DNA of 64,000 bases, taken from NCBI RefSeq assembly GCF_048564905.1, contig NC_132992.1, positions 32,598,501 through 32,662,500 on the forward strand, written 5' to 3'. The position numbers and the translations under genes were made by a program. Position 1 is the first letter of the stretch. Every line of letters starts with the position of its first letter. The stretch is from Vicugna pacos. Its lineage: Eukaryota; Chordata; Mammalia; Artiodactyla; Camelidae. Below the pieces are notes generated by a model. It did not search any database and had not been told where the DNA came from. It saw only the letters and a program-made list of their open reading frames with translations. Positions 43,806 through 54,715 of the stretch are shown here, one piece after another.

Positions 43806-45261
43806 GTGAGTGCAGCCCCGGTGCCTGTCTAAGCTGAGTCTCCTCCCTTTGAGTGACCTGGTTGTGCCCAGGGCTCAGGTCCCTGGTATCCGAAAGCTGC
43901 TCTGATTGGTGGTCTCGGCCTCATCAATTGTCAGCAAAACCCCCAACACTCTCGTTACTGACCACCAGTGAGTCCCACCCTGGCAGACCACAGAATGTCC
44001 TGGGCACACAGCAGACGGGGAGAGGCAGTGGGAGAGGGCACTGGCCCTGAGGCTCACCTGCTCTGAGTCCCCACCTCCCTGCCTCTGCTCAGCCCCTCAC
44101 TGCTCCTCCTGTGATGCACTTCTCCAAGATCCCTCCCTTTATTTCTCTCTCTACCAAAGGTCTCTCCCAGCTCCTGACCTCACTCACTCATTCATTCAGC
44201 AATCACTGTTCATGTGCAACATGCCAGGTGCTGGAGTGGAGGAGCAAACACATCAGATGAGGGGTCTGCCCCGAGCAAGCTCCATTTTTACTGGGAGGAC
44301 CACCCATTAGCAATTGGAAATCTAGAGAACTCCAGATTGGAATATGTGCTGTAACTTGGAGTTTAGGAAACAGCCACCTTAGGGACACGTGCCAGAGAAG
44401 GGCTGAGATCTCAAAGCTAAGAAGTCCCAGCCATGCGAAGGGCCAAGAAGGGACCCTAAGGAGGCCTGAGCCAGGGGCACAGTGAGAAGGGAGCAGGGCA
44501 GGAGGGGATGAGATGGTGGGAGTAGGCAAGGGCCAGATCACAGGACCTCACAGGTCATGAGAGGGAGATACTGTTCTAGGTACAATGAGAAGCAACTTAT
44601 TGTCTGTAAGCAGGGAAATGACATTTAATCTAAGTTTTTTTAAAAAGCGCTCTGACTGCTGAGTGGAGAATAGATTGTAGGAGCCAAGGATGGAAGCAGA
44701 AAAGAAGCGATTGGAACAGAGAGATGACGGAGGCTGGGACAGGGCTGTAGCAGGGAATTTGAGTGTCCAGCACGTTTGGGATTCAAAGGTAGAACCATTT
44801 GAGATGAGAAGGGAAAGAGGGGATCAAGGAAGGTGGCTAGAGTTTATTTCTGAGCAGCTGAGTTAATGGTAGTCCTATTTCCTGAGAAGGAGAAGAAAAA
44901 TTGGTGATGCAGGGATCAAAACTTTGTGGAACATATGAAAGCATCCGTACCCCTTTTGGTCACAGTGTCTGCCTTCCTGCCTCTATCAGACTGCAGACTG
45001 GAGAATGCCCAAGGGCAGGGTCTGTGTCTGAAGGCTCCTTATGGCCTCATGTCATGTAACGTGTGTTCAGCACAACCAGTGTTCATTAAGTGAATGAAAT
45101 GGTGCCCAGAAGCCAGGGTGCTGGTCAGTTCCCTCCTGATCTCTTCCCGAGGAAGCCTGGAAAGGCTGTGAATGTTCACCAGCCCAAATCCTGGGGCTCT
45201 GGGGTGGGAGGGTCAGCACAGTCTGGACTCTAAGAAAAAATATCTTTGTTTCTTCTTTTAG
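43806..45261. other. TRAC intron 1, with L2 material
   Basis: Much of 44190-45095 resembles an L2 element on the + strand (CACTCATTCATTCAGCAATC, GTGCTCTGACTGCTG-like body, AGGGCAGGGTCTGTGTCTGA). It ends at acceptor TTCTTCTTTTAG before exon 2. Confidence 0.6.
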
Positions 45262-45306
45262 AATTTCCCTGCAATCCCAAGTTGGTAGAGAAAAGCTTTG
45301 AAACAG
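45262..45306 (+). CDS. TRAC: T-cell receptor alpha constant, exon 2 (connecting peptide)
   Basis: A 45-base exon reading (E)FPCNPKLVEKSFET. The Cys forms the interchain disulfide with TCR-beta, and the VEKSFET block is the conserved connecting-peptide motif of mammalian TRAC. The acceptor is TTTTAG at 45256-45261 and the donor G|GTACGA at 45307. Human has SSCDVKLVEKSFET, so the differences fall around the Cys. Confidence 0.96.
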
Positions 45307-45756
45307 GTACGAGAGGGGTCTATCCTGGCTTCATACCGGTTTGGGGAGGTTTGGGGAGGTGATTGAATCCACAATTACCCGGACTGGATAGAGGACGTGG
45401 GAAGGAAGGTGTGGGTCTGGGAATGAAGTTCTGAGGAGCAAGAACAGCATCCCGAGCCCCACTCAGAGCTGCCCCGGGGGTGTTCTTGAACCCCCAGTTT
45501 CCTCTCACCACCTCCAATTTTCTCTTCCACTCTAAGTACTTGGAGGACGAGTCTAGTTTGACTAGACCCATGATTCACTCCTGGGCCTCTGTGTTCCTTT
45601 CAATGGCTCCACTGTCAGCAGAGCTGAGGAGAGCTCCTGGGTGGCCCGGCTGTGAAATCTCTGACCGGCTTACATGTAGCCCTAAACTAACCAGGGCATC
45701 CTGAGGACATGCCCCCTCCACAGCCAGGGGGTTTTGCCTTCTTTCAGAAAGAGCAG

Positions 45757-45887
45757 AGAGGAGGGGAGAGTATAGCTCAGTGATAGAGTGCACACCTAGC
45801 ATGCACAAGGTCCTAGGTTCAATCCCCAGTATCTCCATTAAATAAATAAATAAACCTAACTATCTCCCCCTTAAATTAAAAAAAAAA
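45757..45887 (+). repeat. Camelid tRNA-derived SINE (Vic-1 type) in TRAC intron 2
   Basis: The head GAGTATAGCTCAGTGATAGA and B box GGTCCTAGGTTCAATCCCCA are followed by the ATCTCCATTAAATAAATAAA tail and an A-run. Flanking repeats AAAGAGCAG lie at 45748-45756 and 45888-45896. The rest of intron 2 (45307-46316) contains a C-run near 46221 and nothing else named. Confidence 0.9.
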
Positions 45888-46316
45888 AAAGAGCAGCAGA
45901 ACTCATGTAGGCGGTGACCTTGTCTCTCAAAGATCCCCACCCCTCCTCACCACTGACCCTAGGCCCATATTCATTTCCACTTGAGCCCTTACTGAGTCAT
46001 CCCTCTCTCTCGTGGTTCAGCCACTAAATTCGCACTCAGGGGCCCAGACCCAGGGAATCGTGTGTGATAAGTTCTGGCACCCACCATCCTCATCCACGGA
46101 GGGAGCTCAGAAATAAAACGAGGACCAAGTGCAGTTAGCGTTTCCTCTTGGCAATGAAGTGTTTATGAGGGAATGTGCAGCAAAGCTCAAAGGGAGAGGC
46201 GACTCCCAGGCGTTGAAGCACCCCCCCCCCGACTCCCCACCCTGCCTTTGGTGTCACGTGGCCTGTGCAGACCTGGCGTGCGTGCCAATGACTGCTGTGG
46301 CCCCTTGGTTTTGCAG

Positions 46317-46424
46317 ATATCAGCCTGAATTTCCAAAATCTACTGGTGATCGCGTTCCGCATCCTCCTCCTGAAAATGGTCGGGTTTAACCTGCTCATGA
46401 CACTGCAGCTGTGGTCCAGCTGAG
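46317..46424 (+). CDS. TRAC: T-cell receptor alpha constant, exon 3 (transmembrane, stop)
   Basis: The protein from the split Asp codon is [18 protein letters not shown], then [16 protein letters not shown], and TGA at 46421-46423. The membrane helix carries the Arg and Lys, five residues apart, that pair with acidic residues of CD3-delta/epsilon and zeta. FNLLMTL is the conserved end. The cytoplasmic tail is only a few residues. The acceptor is TTTTGCAG at 46309-46316. The exon ends one base after the stop at donor GTGAGC (46425), so the last exon is untranslated, as in other mammals. Confidence 0.97.
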
Positions 46425-47089
46425 GTGAGCCAGCATCTCAAATGGGAGGTGGGGTGTGGCAGTCTTGGGGTGGGTCCCCAAGTTCTGAAAAGCAAACCAG
46501 GGTCTTGCTTTTAGGTCCAAAGGCTGGGCCTGCCAAAATGCTTTTTTTTTTTCCTGCTAGGAGTTCCTCTTGTTAATAGCAAGGCCCTGGAACACATGTA
46601 TAACACAATACCCTCCTCAGGTGACAACTGTCACCTCGATTGAGCCATGTCTCCCCTACAAAGTATGAAGAACAGTTGTAATTATTCCTCATTTGGGAAA
46701 TGAAGAAACTGAGGCCAGGTAACATCAAGGGCCACACAGCTAATGAATAGAAGGAAATACAGAAACTCAGAACTGGACTCATTCATTCATACCCATGCCT
46801 TCTATTGTATCCCTTTCACTACAAATCCTGAAGGGGCCATCAATTCCTGACCCCAATATAGTGAGAAGACATTATACTCATATTACACCCTAGTCCTGGC
46901 TCCGTACCCCTCTGCACCCAGCGTCCTTGGTCATCCAGCTGACAAGAGCATCCGTTTCCACCACCATCAGAAAGAACCCCGGGGTCCGTTTGCTCCTAGA
47001 ACTCTACAAACAGATGTGTCCCCGTCACATCCCTAACTGTCCTGGGTCTCCTCAGTATCCAGCCTGACTTCTGTTCTTTCTCATCTCAG
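46425..47089. other. TRAC intron 3 (within the 3' UTR), with a MIR
   Basis: A reverse MIR lies at about 46660-46790 (TTTGGGAAATGAAGAAACTG, then AGGCCAGGTAACATCAAGGG). The acceptor TTTCTCATCTCAG is at 47077-47089. Confidence 0.65.
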
Positions 47090-47635
47090 GTCGCCAAGAA
47101 CATGAGAGCCATGTGCTCCCTCGCCCCTTCCTCTTCATAGCCAGTCCTCTCCCTCTTCAAGCAGAGAGGAATGTTCTCTGCCCCGTGGACAAGAAGGCTC
47201 CATCCACCTCTCTGGCCTTAGGCAATACCACCGACGGGATCCCACCAGATATTCGTGATCAAGATTCTGGAGAGCTGTCCAGCACTGCCGCCACCCACTC
47301 TGTTGCCTCATTGCTACTTGTCACTGCCTGGCATCCCCGGCAAAGGCGGGGGCTGCTGCAGCCCCTCCTGGCCGTGGAGAAGCTCCCTCCCCACTCCCAG
47401 AGACTGCCTCGATGCCCACTGGGTGATGGATCCTCAGTGGGGTCTCTTGAGTTCTAGCTCCTGAAGCACATTGTGCAGAGTTTGTATTTTTTTTAAATAG
47501 TGTTCATAAAGAAATACCTACCACCCTCTTCCCCAAGATGTGGGGGAAATTATCTCATTATCTAGGCCCTGCTCTGCTGTGTATCTGAGCCACGTTTTGC
47601 TGCCTTGGCTTCATTAAAAGTGTTTTGACAACATT
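47090..47635 (+). other. TRAC: TRAC exon 4, 3' untranslated region
   Basis: It starts after TCATCTCAG and matches the human TRAC 3' UTR as I recall it in several blocks: AGCCATGTGCTCCCTCGC, TTGTCACTGCCTGGCAT, AGTGTTCATAAAGAAATACC and AATTATCTCATTATCTAGGC. The ancestral poly(A) signal ATTAAA is at 47613-47618. The cleavage point is estimated, not seen, and a downstream L1 tail supplies a second signal. A 114-codon frame inside it (47113-47457) is not a gene. Confidence 0.9.
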
Positions 47636-47675
47636 GTAAAATGACTATAACTCAATAAAAAATGTTTAAGAAAAA
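47628..47675 (+). repeat. Very short L1 3' tail inserted at the TRAC poly(A) site
   Basis: ACAACATTGTAAAATGACTA, then TAACTCAATAAAAAATG is the terminal few dozen bases of the artiodactyl L1, the same end seen reversed at 35493, 36279 and 40360. Direct repeats AAAAGTGTTTTG at 47616-47627 and 47676-47687 flank it, marking retroposition. It carries AATAAA at 47654-47659. Confidence 0.88.
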
Positions 47676-47689
47676 AAAAGTGTTTTGGA

Positions 47690-50600
47690 AGAGCAGAGAC
47701 TGTGCTCCTGTTTGGCTGGGTTTGGTCGGGGGGGTTGTCGCCCAGCTACGGATCACTAGCCTGGCAGAAAGAACTGAGACGTTTGTCCATGATGACGTTC
47801 AGGGAACCTAACTCAACAAGCTGCTTAAGTCAACCTCTTCCTGGAATAACCTCTAAAAAAATCCACTCAGAAGGCTGTGCTGGGGGCCAGGCAAACCCAC
47901 TTAAAAGCTTGGGTCCCTGCTCCTCCGTTTTCATGCCACACCACTGGGCCACCCATAGCCGGATGCCCAGACACATGGGTGGTAATGACCTATAGTTGAA
48001 ATTGGGCAGACAGGGACCACCCAGCAAGTGTCCCCAAAAGGCCACCCACTGTCTCCTGCCCTCCTGGAGCATTTCCTTTGCCTTCCCTCTCAGGCTGGAT
48101 TCGCAATGAAACTGTGCATTGCTCTACAAATTCATGGTTGGGGACCACCCACCCCTCCACTGCCTGGGTCCCCATTCAAGGCCCAGCCCCTTGGAGTGCC
48201 CAGTCAAGGAGCCAGGGAAGTGGGTAGAAGCCTGACTACTCCCACCACCCTGGGTGTGAGAATGAGGAGAACAAAGATGAGCTCTCTCTCCTCAAGCCCA
48301 GGGACTCAGCCAAGGAGACAGATGTCTCAAGCCCTCACCTAGAGGACAGGAGGTGGGATTCTCCTAACCTTTCGTGGGGTCATGGGCACTGATGGGAACA
48401 CCCCCAGAGACCACTCAGGCATCCACCTCACAATTACAACTAATAAGACTGAAGCTCAGTGCTTACCATTCCCCCGGGGTGGGAAGGGATGTGTCTCTGA
48501 CCACACCAGCCAGAAACATGCAAATCCTTCCAGCTACAATTCAGGCCTGCTTCTTTTCACAGGGATGGAGCCACCAGCTCGGCAGGCCCCTCCCCTCCCT
48601 GAGCTCCGCAGTTGGAGCTGCCTCCAGCTCCACTCATCTCTGACTCTGTGGCTTCTATAGAAGTAAGAACCCTGTCCATCTCCCACAGCACTCCCAAGGG
48701 TAGTCACAGAAATCCCACTTCTCCCTGAGCTGCCTCACGTGCAGCCCAAATATAAGTGGCCTTAAAGATCACTAAAGGGAAAGGTTTCAGAGGAAATCAC
48801 ATCATAGCAGGTCACTCACTCACACACAGGACAGGTACCACCTGCGGGAAACTCAAAACTGCCTCCTCCTCAGTCTAACACAATGCCAGAGATCCCACCG
48901 CTGGGAATTTCTTTTAATTAAAGCATCCTCTTCCCCATGTTAAATGAAAATGCGCCTGGGAGGGTTAACAGAGCAAGCCTTTATCAACTGTTAAAAACTT
49001 TAGGCGAATTAGTTTGTCTTTTTTTTTTTTCTCCTAAAGTAGTAATCCACTTTGGTCTGTATACTAAAGATCCAGGCAAGGAACGTGTGGGTGGCTGGGG
49101 AGACACGTCTGCTCCTGAGAGTTGGCTGCAAAGATGCTGGGGCTGAAGGGGACACAGGGCTTAGGACAAGGGACAGGAGCAGGGACCCTGGAAGGCAGTG
49201 AAGGGGCCAAAGACAGACCCTTACAAGACCTCGGAGGAGGCCAAGGGAGCCTAAGGAGTCATGCCAGTCCAGGGCCCTGAGATGGCAGTGCCCCATGGAC
49301 ACTGGACCGGTAAGGCCACCTGAGGACCTATGAGATGATGGGCAGCAGTGGCTAGGGAGCCACCCAGACCCATGGAGGGAGTAAGACCCACCCTTCCAGG
49401 CCCAGCCCAAGCCGAGGGTGATGAGGGGTCAGGCAGGTGGGAGACCATCTGGAGAGCAGGACAGCACTGCCTGTGAGAGGTTCCCATCTCAAACCAGGGG
49501 GTTCTTGATCCCAGCAAGAACCTTCTCTCAAGACTGAAGCAGTTAGCCTACAGCCAATGAGGGCCGAGTCAGAGGGCAGAGCAAGCGGGTGTGCTGAGCA
49601 GGTGGTGCAGAGGGGCCACTCACCTTTGTCCACTCTGTTCTCATGTCTGCCCAGGCCACCCTGGGGGTGTCGGAGGGAATTAAAGCAGCCTTGTGAGGAG
49701 GCACAGGGGAAGGGGGACCATGCCCACTAGGAGGGGCAGCACTGGGCCGAGGGCCTCTGCAGAAGATCCCCTCAGTGCAGTAAGACACCAGGCCTTGTTC
49801 AACATGGAGGGAAGAGGGAAGAGGCTGCTAAGGAAACCTGGATACAGTCATGAGTCCATAAGAAGGCCTAGCCCTGAGGAGACACAGTCCCTATGAGCAG
49901 GGACCAGCCTCCAGGAGGGAAGGTCACATACCATCCCCTGGGAAATGTGTCACCCAGGCCAGTTGTAGAACAGATTTCTCTGGACAGACACCCTACTGCC
50001 TGAAAAGACATAAGTGCAGGCCAACCCTGGAGGCAGAAGAATGGATTGCATGATTGCTTATAACCCGAGGCCTAGGGTTCTAGAGGATTCTCCGACACTT
50101 CACCCAGAGACCTGCCCTCTGAGTAGAAATGGAATCATAGTCCAGTCAAGAGAAGGTTAAGACCGGTGTATGCTTCAGAAACATACAGGTGGGGTCTTCA
50201 GTCCAAGAGAGCAACCCCTCTGCTAAGACCTACCATTGGAGAGGCACCATCTGAGTCCTGAAGGATTGTTTATCTTCTTGGTTTTCCCATGAAATCCATC
50301 TTCTCTGGGGTCACACATAAGCCCTTAACATATATCACTTTAACTATCAGGTAACATCTGGGCAAGAAAATCCACTCAACCATGTGCTCCTTGGGTTGGG
50401 AAGTGTATCTTATCTTATTCATCCATGTGTCTGCCACACCTAGCACAGTGCCTGGCTCACAACTAATGCCTAAAATACACTTAACCAGCAAGTGAACAGG
50501 TAAATGATTAGGGCCATCAGGCACTGGGGAGGGGGCCCAGTTGCACGTGATGCAGGGGAGCCAGTGGGGGGCAGGAAGCATAAGAGAAAGGAAAGCGGGG

Positions 50601-51279
50601 ATTAATAGGTGAGGTGGCCCGGTGAGCCAAAATTTCACAATTTAGCCAAGAGCTAAGAGTACACCTCTCAAGAACTATCAGGAAAAGCAAAACCTGAGTG
50701 ATGGCCCCGTGGTCAGGGCAGCCCCCAGGCAGGCACTAACCCAATAGAACCTGGAGGATGGTTATTCTGGGAAGACACAGAGCTTCCAGAAGTATTGCTC
50801 TGGTCACTGAGGGACCATATCAAGGTCTAGGGCTAAAGGCCATATTACCGTTCACTTCACTTTCTCTACACGTCCTATCTTAAAACTCCTTCTAGGGGTG
50901 GGGGGAATAATAGACCAGTGGTAGAGCATGTGCTGGGTTCCATCCAGGACCTCCATTTAAAAACAACACAAAACAAAACAAAAAACTCCTTCTGCAAACT
51001 ACCTCCTGGAGCAGTGTGTGGGAAGAATGGCTTCTGACAGACGGGTGGGTCTGGGGCCGGGGAGCAAGCCGCCTGCAGACCCGGAACTGTCACTCAGTAA
51101 GTCCACTGACTAGCCAGGAGGCTGCAGACTGGCCGGTGCCCCGCCTCTGTGTAAGGCCACCTGGGTTTCAGGCCTCATCTCACCCAGACACACACATGAG
51201 TAAGGTTTCCTCTGAGTATCACACAGAGAGCTATATTTTGAAATTAATAAGCAGGTCAGACATTGAGTCAGTAGCCAGA
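47690..51279. other. TRAC to enhancer interval
   Basis: No gene was recognised. A short L2-like piece (CTGCCACACCTAGCACAGTG) lies at about 50410-50480. Open frames up to 133 codons are scattered on both strands without domains. One SINE lies near the right end. Confidence 0.5.
50895..50981 (+). repeat. Camelid tRNA-derived SINE (Vic-1 type), internally shortened
   Basis: AGACCAGTGGTAGAGCATGT, then GCTGGGTTCCATCCAGGACC and CTCCATTTAAAAACA show a copy with part of the tRNA-like region missing. The flanking 12-bp repeat AAAACTCCTTCT is perfect (50883-50894 and 50982-50993), so the insertion is fairly young despite the shortening. Confidence 0.88.
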
Positions 51280-51500
51280 AGTAGGACAGGAAGTGGAAAA
51301 AGTCTCCTACTTCCTGGCAGGTGTTTGGGGGCCTGGGGCCGCCCCGCCCATTTCCATGACATCATGGCTGCCAAGCGGGGGGGCCAGGGGGGCGCCCTTT
51401 GAAGCTTTCCCGCAGAAGCCACATCCTCTGGAAAGAAGAGTTAAAAATACTGAGTTAGAGATAGCATCGCCCCGGGCCACGTGCCGGGGCCGGGAGGGCT
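51280..51500 (+). promoter_or_regulatory. T-cell receptor alpha enhancer (E-alpha) core
   Basis: This is the enhancer that activates J-alpha and TRAC transcription in double-positive thymocytes. In order: two ETS-like sites as an inverted pair (ACAGGAAGTGG at 51286-51296 and TACTTCCTGG at 51308-51317), CRE-like TGACATCA at 51357-51364, TCF/LEF site CCTTTGAA at 51396-51403, RUNX site AGCCACA at 51417-51423 and overlapping ETS site ACATCCTCT at 51421-51429. A GATA site (AGATAG, 51459-51464) and an E box CACGTG (51478-51483) follow. The block from CCCATTTCCATGAC to CTGGAAAGAAGA is close to human as I recall it. The CRE has lost its central CpG. The position, 3.7 kb 3' of TRAC, fits. Confidence 0.93.
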
Positions 51501-52224
51501 GCGCCGTTACACCGCCGCGACCGCAGGTGCGACAGGAAGGCGGCGAGCTGGGAGGGGCTGGCGGGCGGCACCCACGCCCACAGCAGGCCGGAGGTGCTGC
51601 ACACCCCGCTGCAGAGAAGCACCCCCGCCCCGCCTCTGCCCCTCAACCGAGCCCTGAGATCAAACCTTGATCTCACCCGATTAAACCCTTGCTTAATACA
51701 AGACAAGCCCTCAAGGCTTATGTCCAGCCCGCCCTCCGCCCGAGGTGTGAGGGCCACATCTGCCTCCCACAACGGCTGGGATTGGTTCTCCTAGAAAGAA
51801 CCTCCTCCTACTCCTGGTTGGGGTTGAGGTGCTGGGTGATGCTTCTGATGGTCGTCTGCCTCCCAGGGACCAAGGGCACTAGGATCCAGGAGGCCAGGAG
51901 CTGGGGAGCTGTAGAAAGTAGTGCAGAACCCGAGACCCCAAAAACGCCGGGCCTGGATGTCCTGCTCTGTGGCAGTGTCCCCAAGAACCCACCTGGGGGC
52001 AGCAGCGTTCCACCAAAGAAGCCTCTTCTCCCTTAGTCTGCTTATTCTGGGAAAGGAAAGCCCCCAAAGCTGAGGAAAACCCCTTTTCAGAGGAAAATAA
52101 AAGGACAGGAGACTTCACTGCAGGAGCCAAGTCCCTGCCCTTTGCCCGTCACTGCACTGGGCCCTGGTCGGCATGATCCTATCACATCGCATGGAGGAAT
52201 GAGGGTGTAGGATCTGGCCCCGCA

Positions 52225-52243
52225 GGCAGCAGGGGGCACTACC
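52225..52243 (+). promoter_or_regulatory. CTCF-like motif 3' of the enhancer
   Basis: GGCAGCAGGGGGCACTACC fits the CTCF core (CCAGCAGGGGGCGCT type) with few mismatches. CTCF binding is known near the TCR-alpha enhancer in mouse, where it helps loop the enhancer to J-alpha promoters. Binding here is inferred from sequence only. Confidence 0.6.
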
Positions 52244-52574
52244 TGCCCAGGATCACCAGGCTCCCTGTGAAGAGTACTAGAAGGGAGCCCTGAGGGAGGA
52301 GCTGGGGGAGCTCCCTGGGGGCCCGGAGAGAGTACTGGATTCAGAATCAGGGAGCCTGGGCTGACGGCCAGGATCCACTAAGCCGAGGACCTTGTGCCTT
52401 GGGCAGCTCACTAACCACCCACAGCCTCAGTTTCCCAGGGGGTCAGTGCTCAGTCACAGGGTAGCTAAGAACCAAGGCTTCTCTCACTGTGCATCCCTGC
52501 CAAGTGCCAGACACCAGCCCCAGGCCCTGGGGATTCAGTCTCTGTACAAGATGTGCGACTCCACACAGGTGACG

Positions 52575-52795
52575 CTCAAGGACAGGCAAAACTAATCACT
52601 AGTGATGGATGGTGGATGCCTCTGGGGTGGAAGGACTGACCAGAAAGGGGCACTAGGGAAACTTCTGGGTGGTGGAAATGTTCTGCATCTTAATTTGGGT
52701 GATTTCCACAGGTGTATACACATGTCAAAATGAGTCCAGCTGTACACCTAAGAATTGTGCATTTTAGCATATGTAAATTCCCATTAACAAACATA
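52575..52795 (+). repeat. Old L1 3' end
   Basis: GGGTGGTGGAAATGTTCTGC, then GGTGTATACACATGTCAAAA and GTACACCTAAGAATTGTGCA are typical of the 3' end of older mammalian L1s. Confidence 0.8.
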
Positions 52796-54419
52796 TAGTT
52801 TCAGCTTAGTAACTGACATGCAAATAAGGGAATGCCCAGAAAGATGATCAGAGAGCCTATGTTTGGGTCAGTTGGCCTGGGTCAGGGTGGACCACCTCCG
52901 TAGGATAAAAGTGGGGCCCCTGCTTCAAGAAGCTGGCACCCAGGGGAGCCTAGGGCTCCCTGCCCCACCAGTGGGTCACTGTTGCCCACAGTGGGTGACC
53001 ACTTCTCCCTTCACTATGGCCCCAGGAGCTTCTGGTTACACCCCCATGTGCATTTTGTTGCCCCTTCCATGACTTCCAGCTTCTGGGAGAGCTTGATGGA
53101 GGGAAAATTACAGAACCAGGAGGCCCTGGCAAGGCTGTAGCCAAGCTTCTGATCAAAGCCAACACTCCTGGCCCCAGAGCACTCCAGGCCACCCAGACCC
53201 CTCTCGTTGCATCATCCCTGAACACTCTCGCTTCTGATTGCCCCTCTCACCCTCTGGGGGCCTCTCTGCCTTCAGAAGGGCCCCCTTGAGCCCTGGCAGG
53301 ACACAAGGTCTGAAGGAATGAAGGCAGACCACCCTCTGGCTGACAGCTTCTCTGGGCAGCCACCTTCTCAGGCCAGAACACCCTCCATTCTTCCAGGTGG
53401 GTTCCACCACCTTGGGGAAGAGGGCAGCCCATTCTCCCTGTTTGCTCCAGAAATGCGAGCAAGCTCCCATTCCAGAGGCAATGGGATACGGGAAGAGAGC
53501 CCTCCCATTTTCAAATTCTTTCAAAAATCCCACTGAGAAGCAGAAAGGGTACTTGTCTACCCTTTCCCTGAACCACCCACACAAAATTCAGCCAAGGAGA
53601 AAAAAAGAACCTATTGGGGAAGAGCATATAAATGTGAGACAAGGCTGGAAGGACTTAAGAGAGTTCAAATAAATGAAGGGCTGTGGTTCAGAAAGTGGTC
53701 AGCAACGGGTCTCCATTTCATGCCTCCAGCCTTGATGGGAGGAAACTGGGTTAACATTAAAAAGGACTTCTTTCCAGTGGAGACAGCAAGACACTATTTT
53801 TAGCAAACTCTAGGGCATCCTTACTTCTCCTTGCTGACCCAAGTTATTCCAGTGATTTACCAAGGGACATGGGTGGGGTGGCATCCTTATCTGGAATCTT
53901 TATGAAGAATATCGTGCATCTGTACAACACCAAAGCCAACGTGAGCTCCTCTGCTCTTGACTGTAAGGCTAAGCAGTAGGCAGAGGATTTTGTCCCCCCT
54001 CTGAGGAACCGGGAAACAGGTGAAGGGGCTCACTTGCCATCACAGTGAACTAGGCTCACATCAGCACCAGACTCAGATCCCCAGGCTCTCCTCCAAGCCC
54101 TATGGACCCCCAAGTCCCAGATGCAGCCATCACAGAGGAAGGAGCAGGAAAGGATGAAGGTCTCAGGAACCCCTGAGACCGGTGTTTTGTATTCTGCCTG
54201 AATGGCCCTTCCATCTTCCGTGACTCTGCCCCTACTTGATCGCCCTCTGGCAAAACTGAGCCCTGTACACTTACTTAGGAGACAGACACTCCCTCAGTAA
54301 CTGTTGGTGATGTTAGTCATCTCCTGAGGCAGTACTTTCTACACAAGCAACTCCATTACTCAATCACATGACAGAGTTAGTAAAGTAATATCTAGGTTCA
54401 CTCTGCCCGGCCAGTCCCA

Positions 54420-54715
54420 GGGTGGACACTTGCCAGCTGTCAGATTTCAGCCTAAATGCCTCCTGCTTAGAGGTCTTCCTCGACCAGTGTCTCAGTAGCC
54501 CCCTCCCCCTCCCCATATGGGATCACTACCTAGTTTCTTTCCTTCACTCCACTTACAGCAACGCGATTCTATTTATGTGCTAATTTGGCTCTCTTCCCAA
54601 CTAGAACTTAAGGCTCAGAAAGGGAGGCACCTTGTCTGTTCTGATCACCTCAGTAAGTCCGGTACCTGACAGAGCAGGCACTCAGAGATTTTCTAACTAA
54701 ATGATGGAGTGAGAG
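54420..54715 (+). repeat. L2 LINE 3' end
   Basis: GCCTCCTGCTTAGAGGTCTT, then CACCTTGTCTGTTCTGATCA and CTGACAGAGCAGGCACTCAG follow the L2 3' end pattern. Confidence 0.75.

Noticed and set aside
47113-47457. 114-codon open frame after TRAC exon 3
   Set aside because: It lies wholly in the untranslated fourth exon of TRAC, which matches the known 3' UTR.
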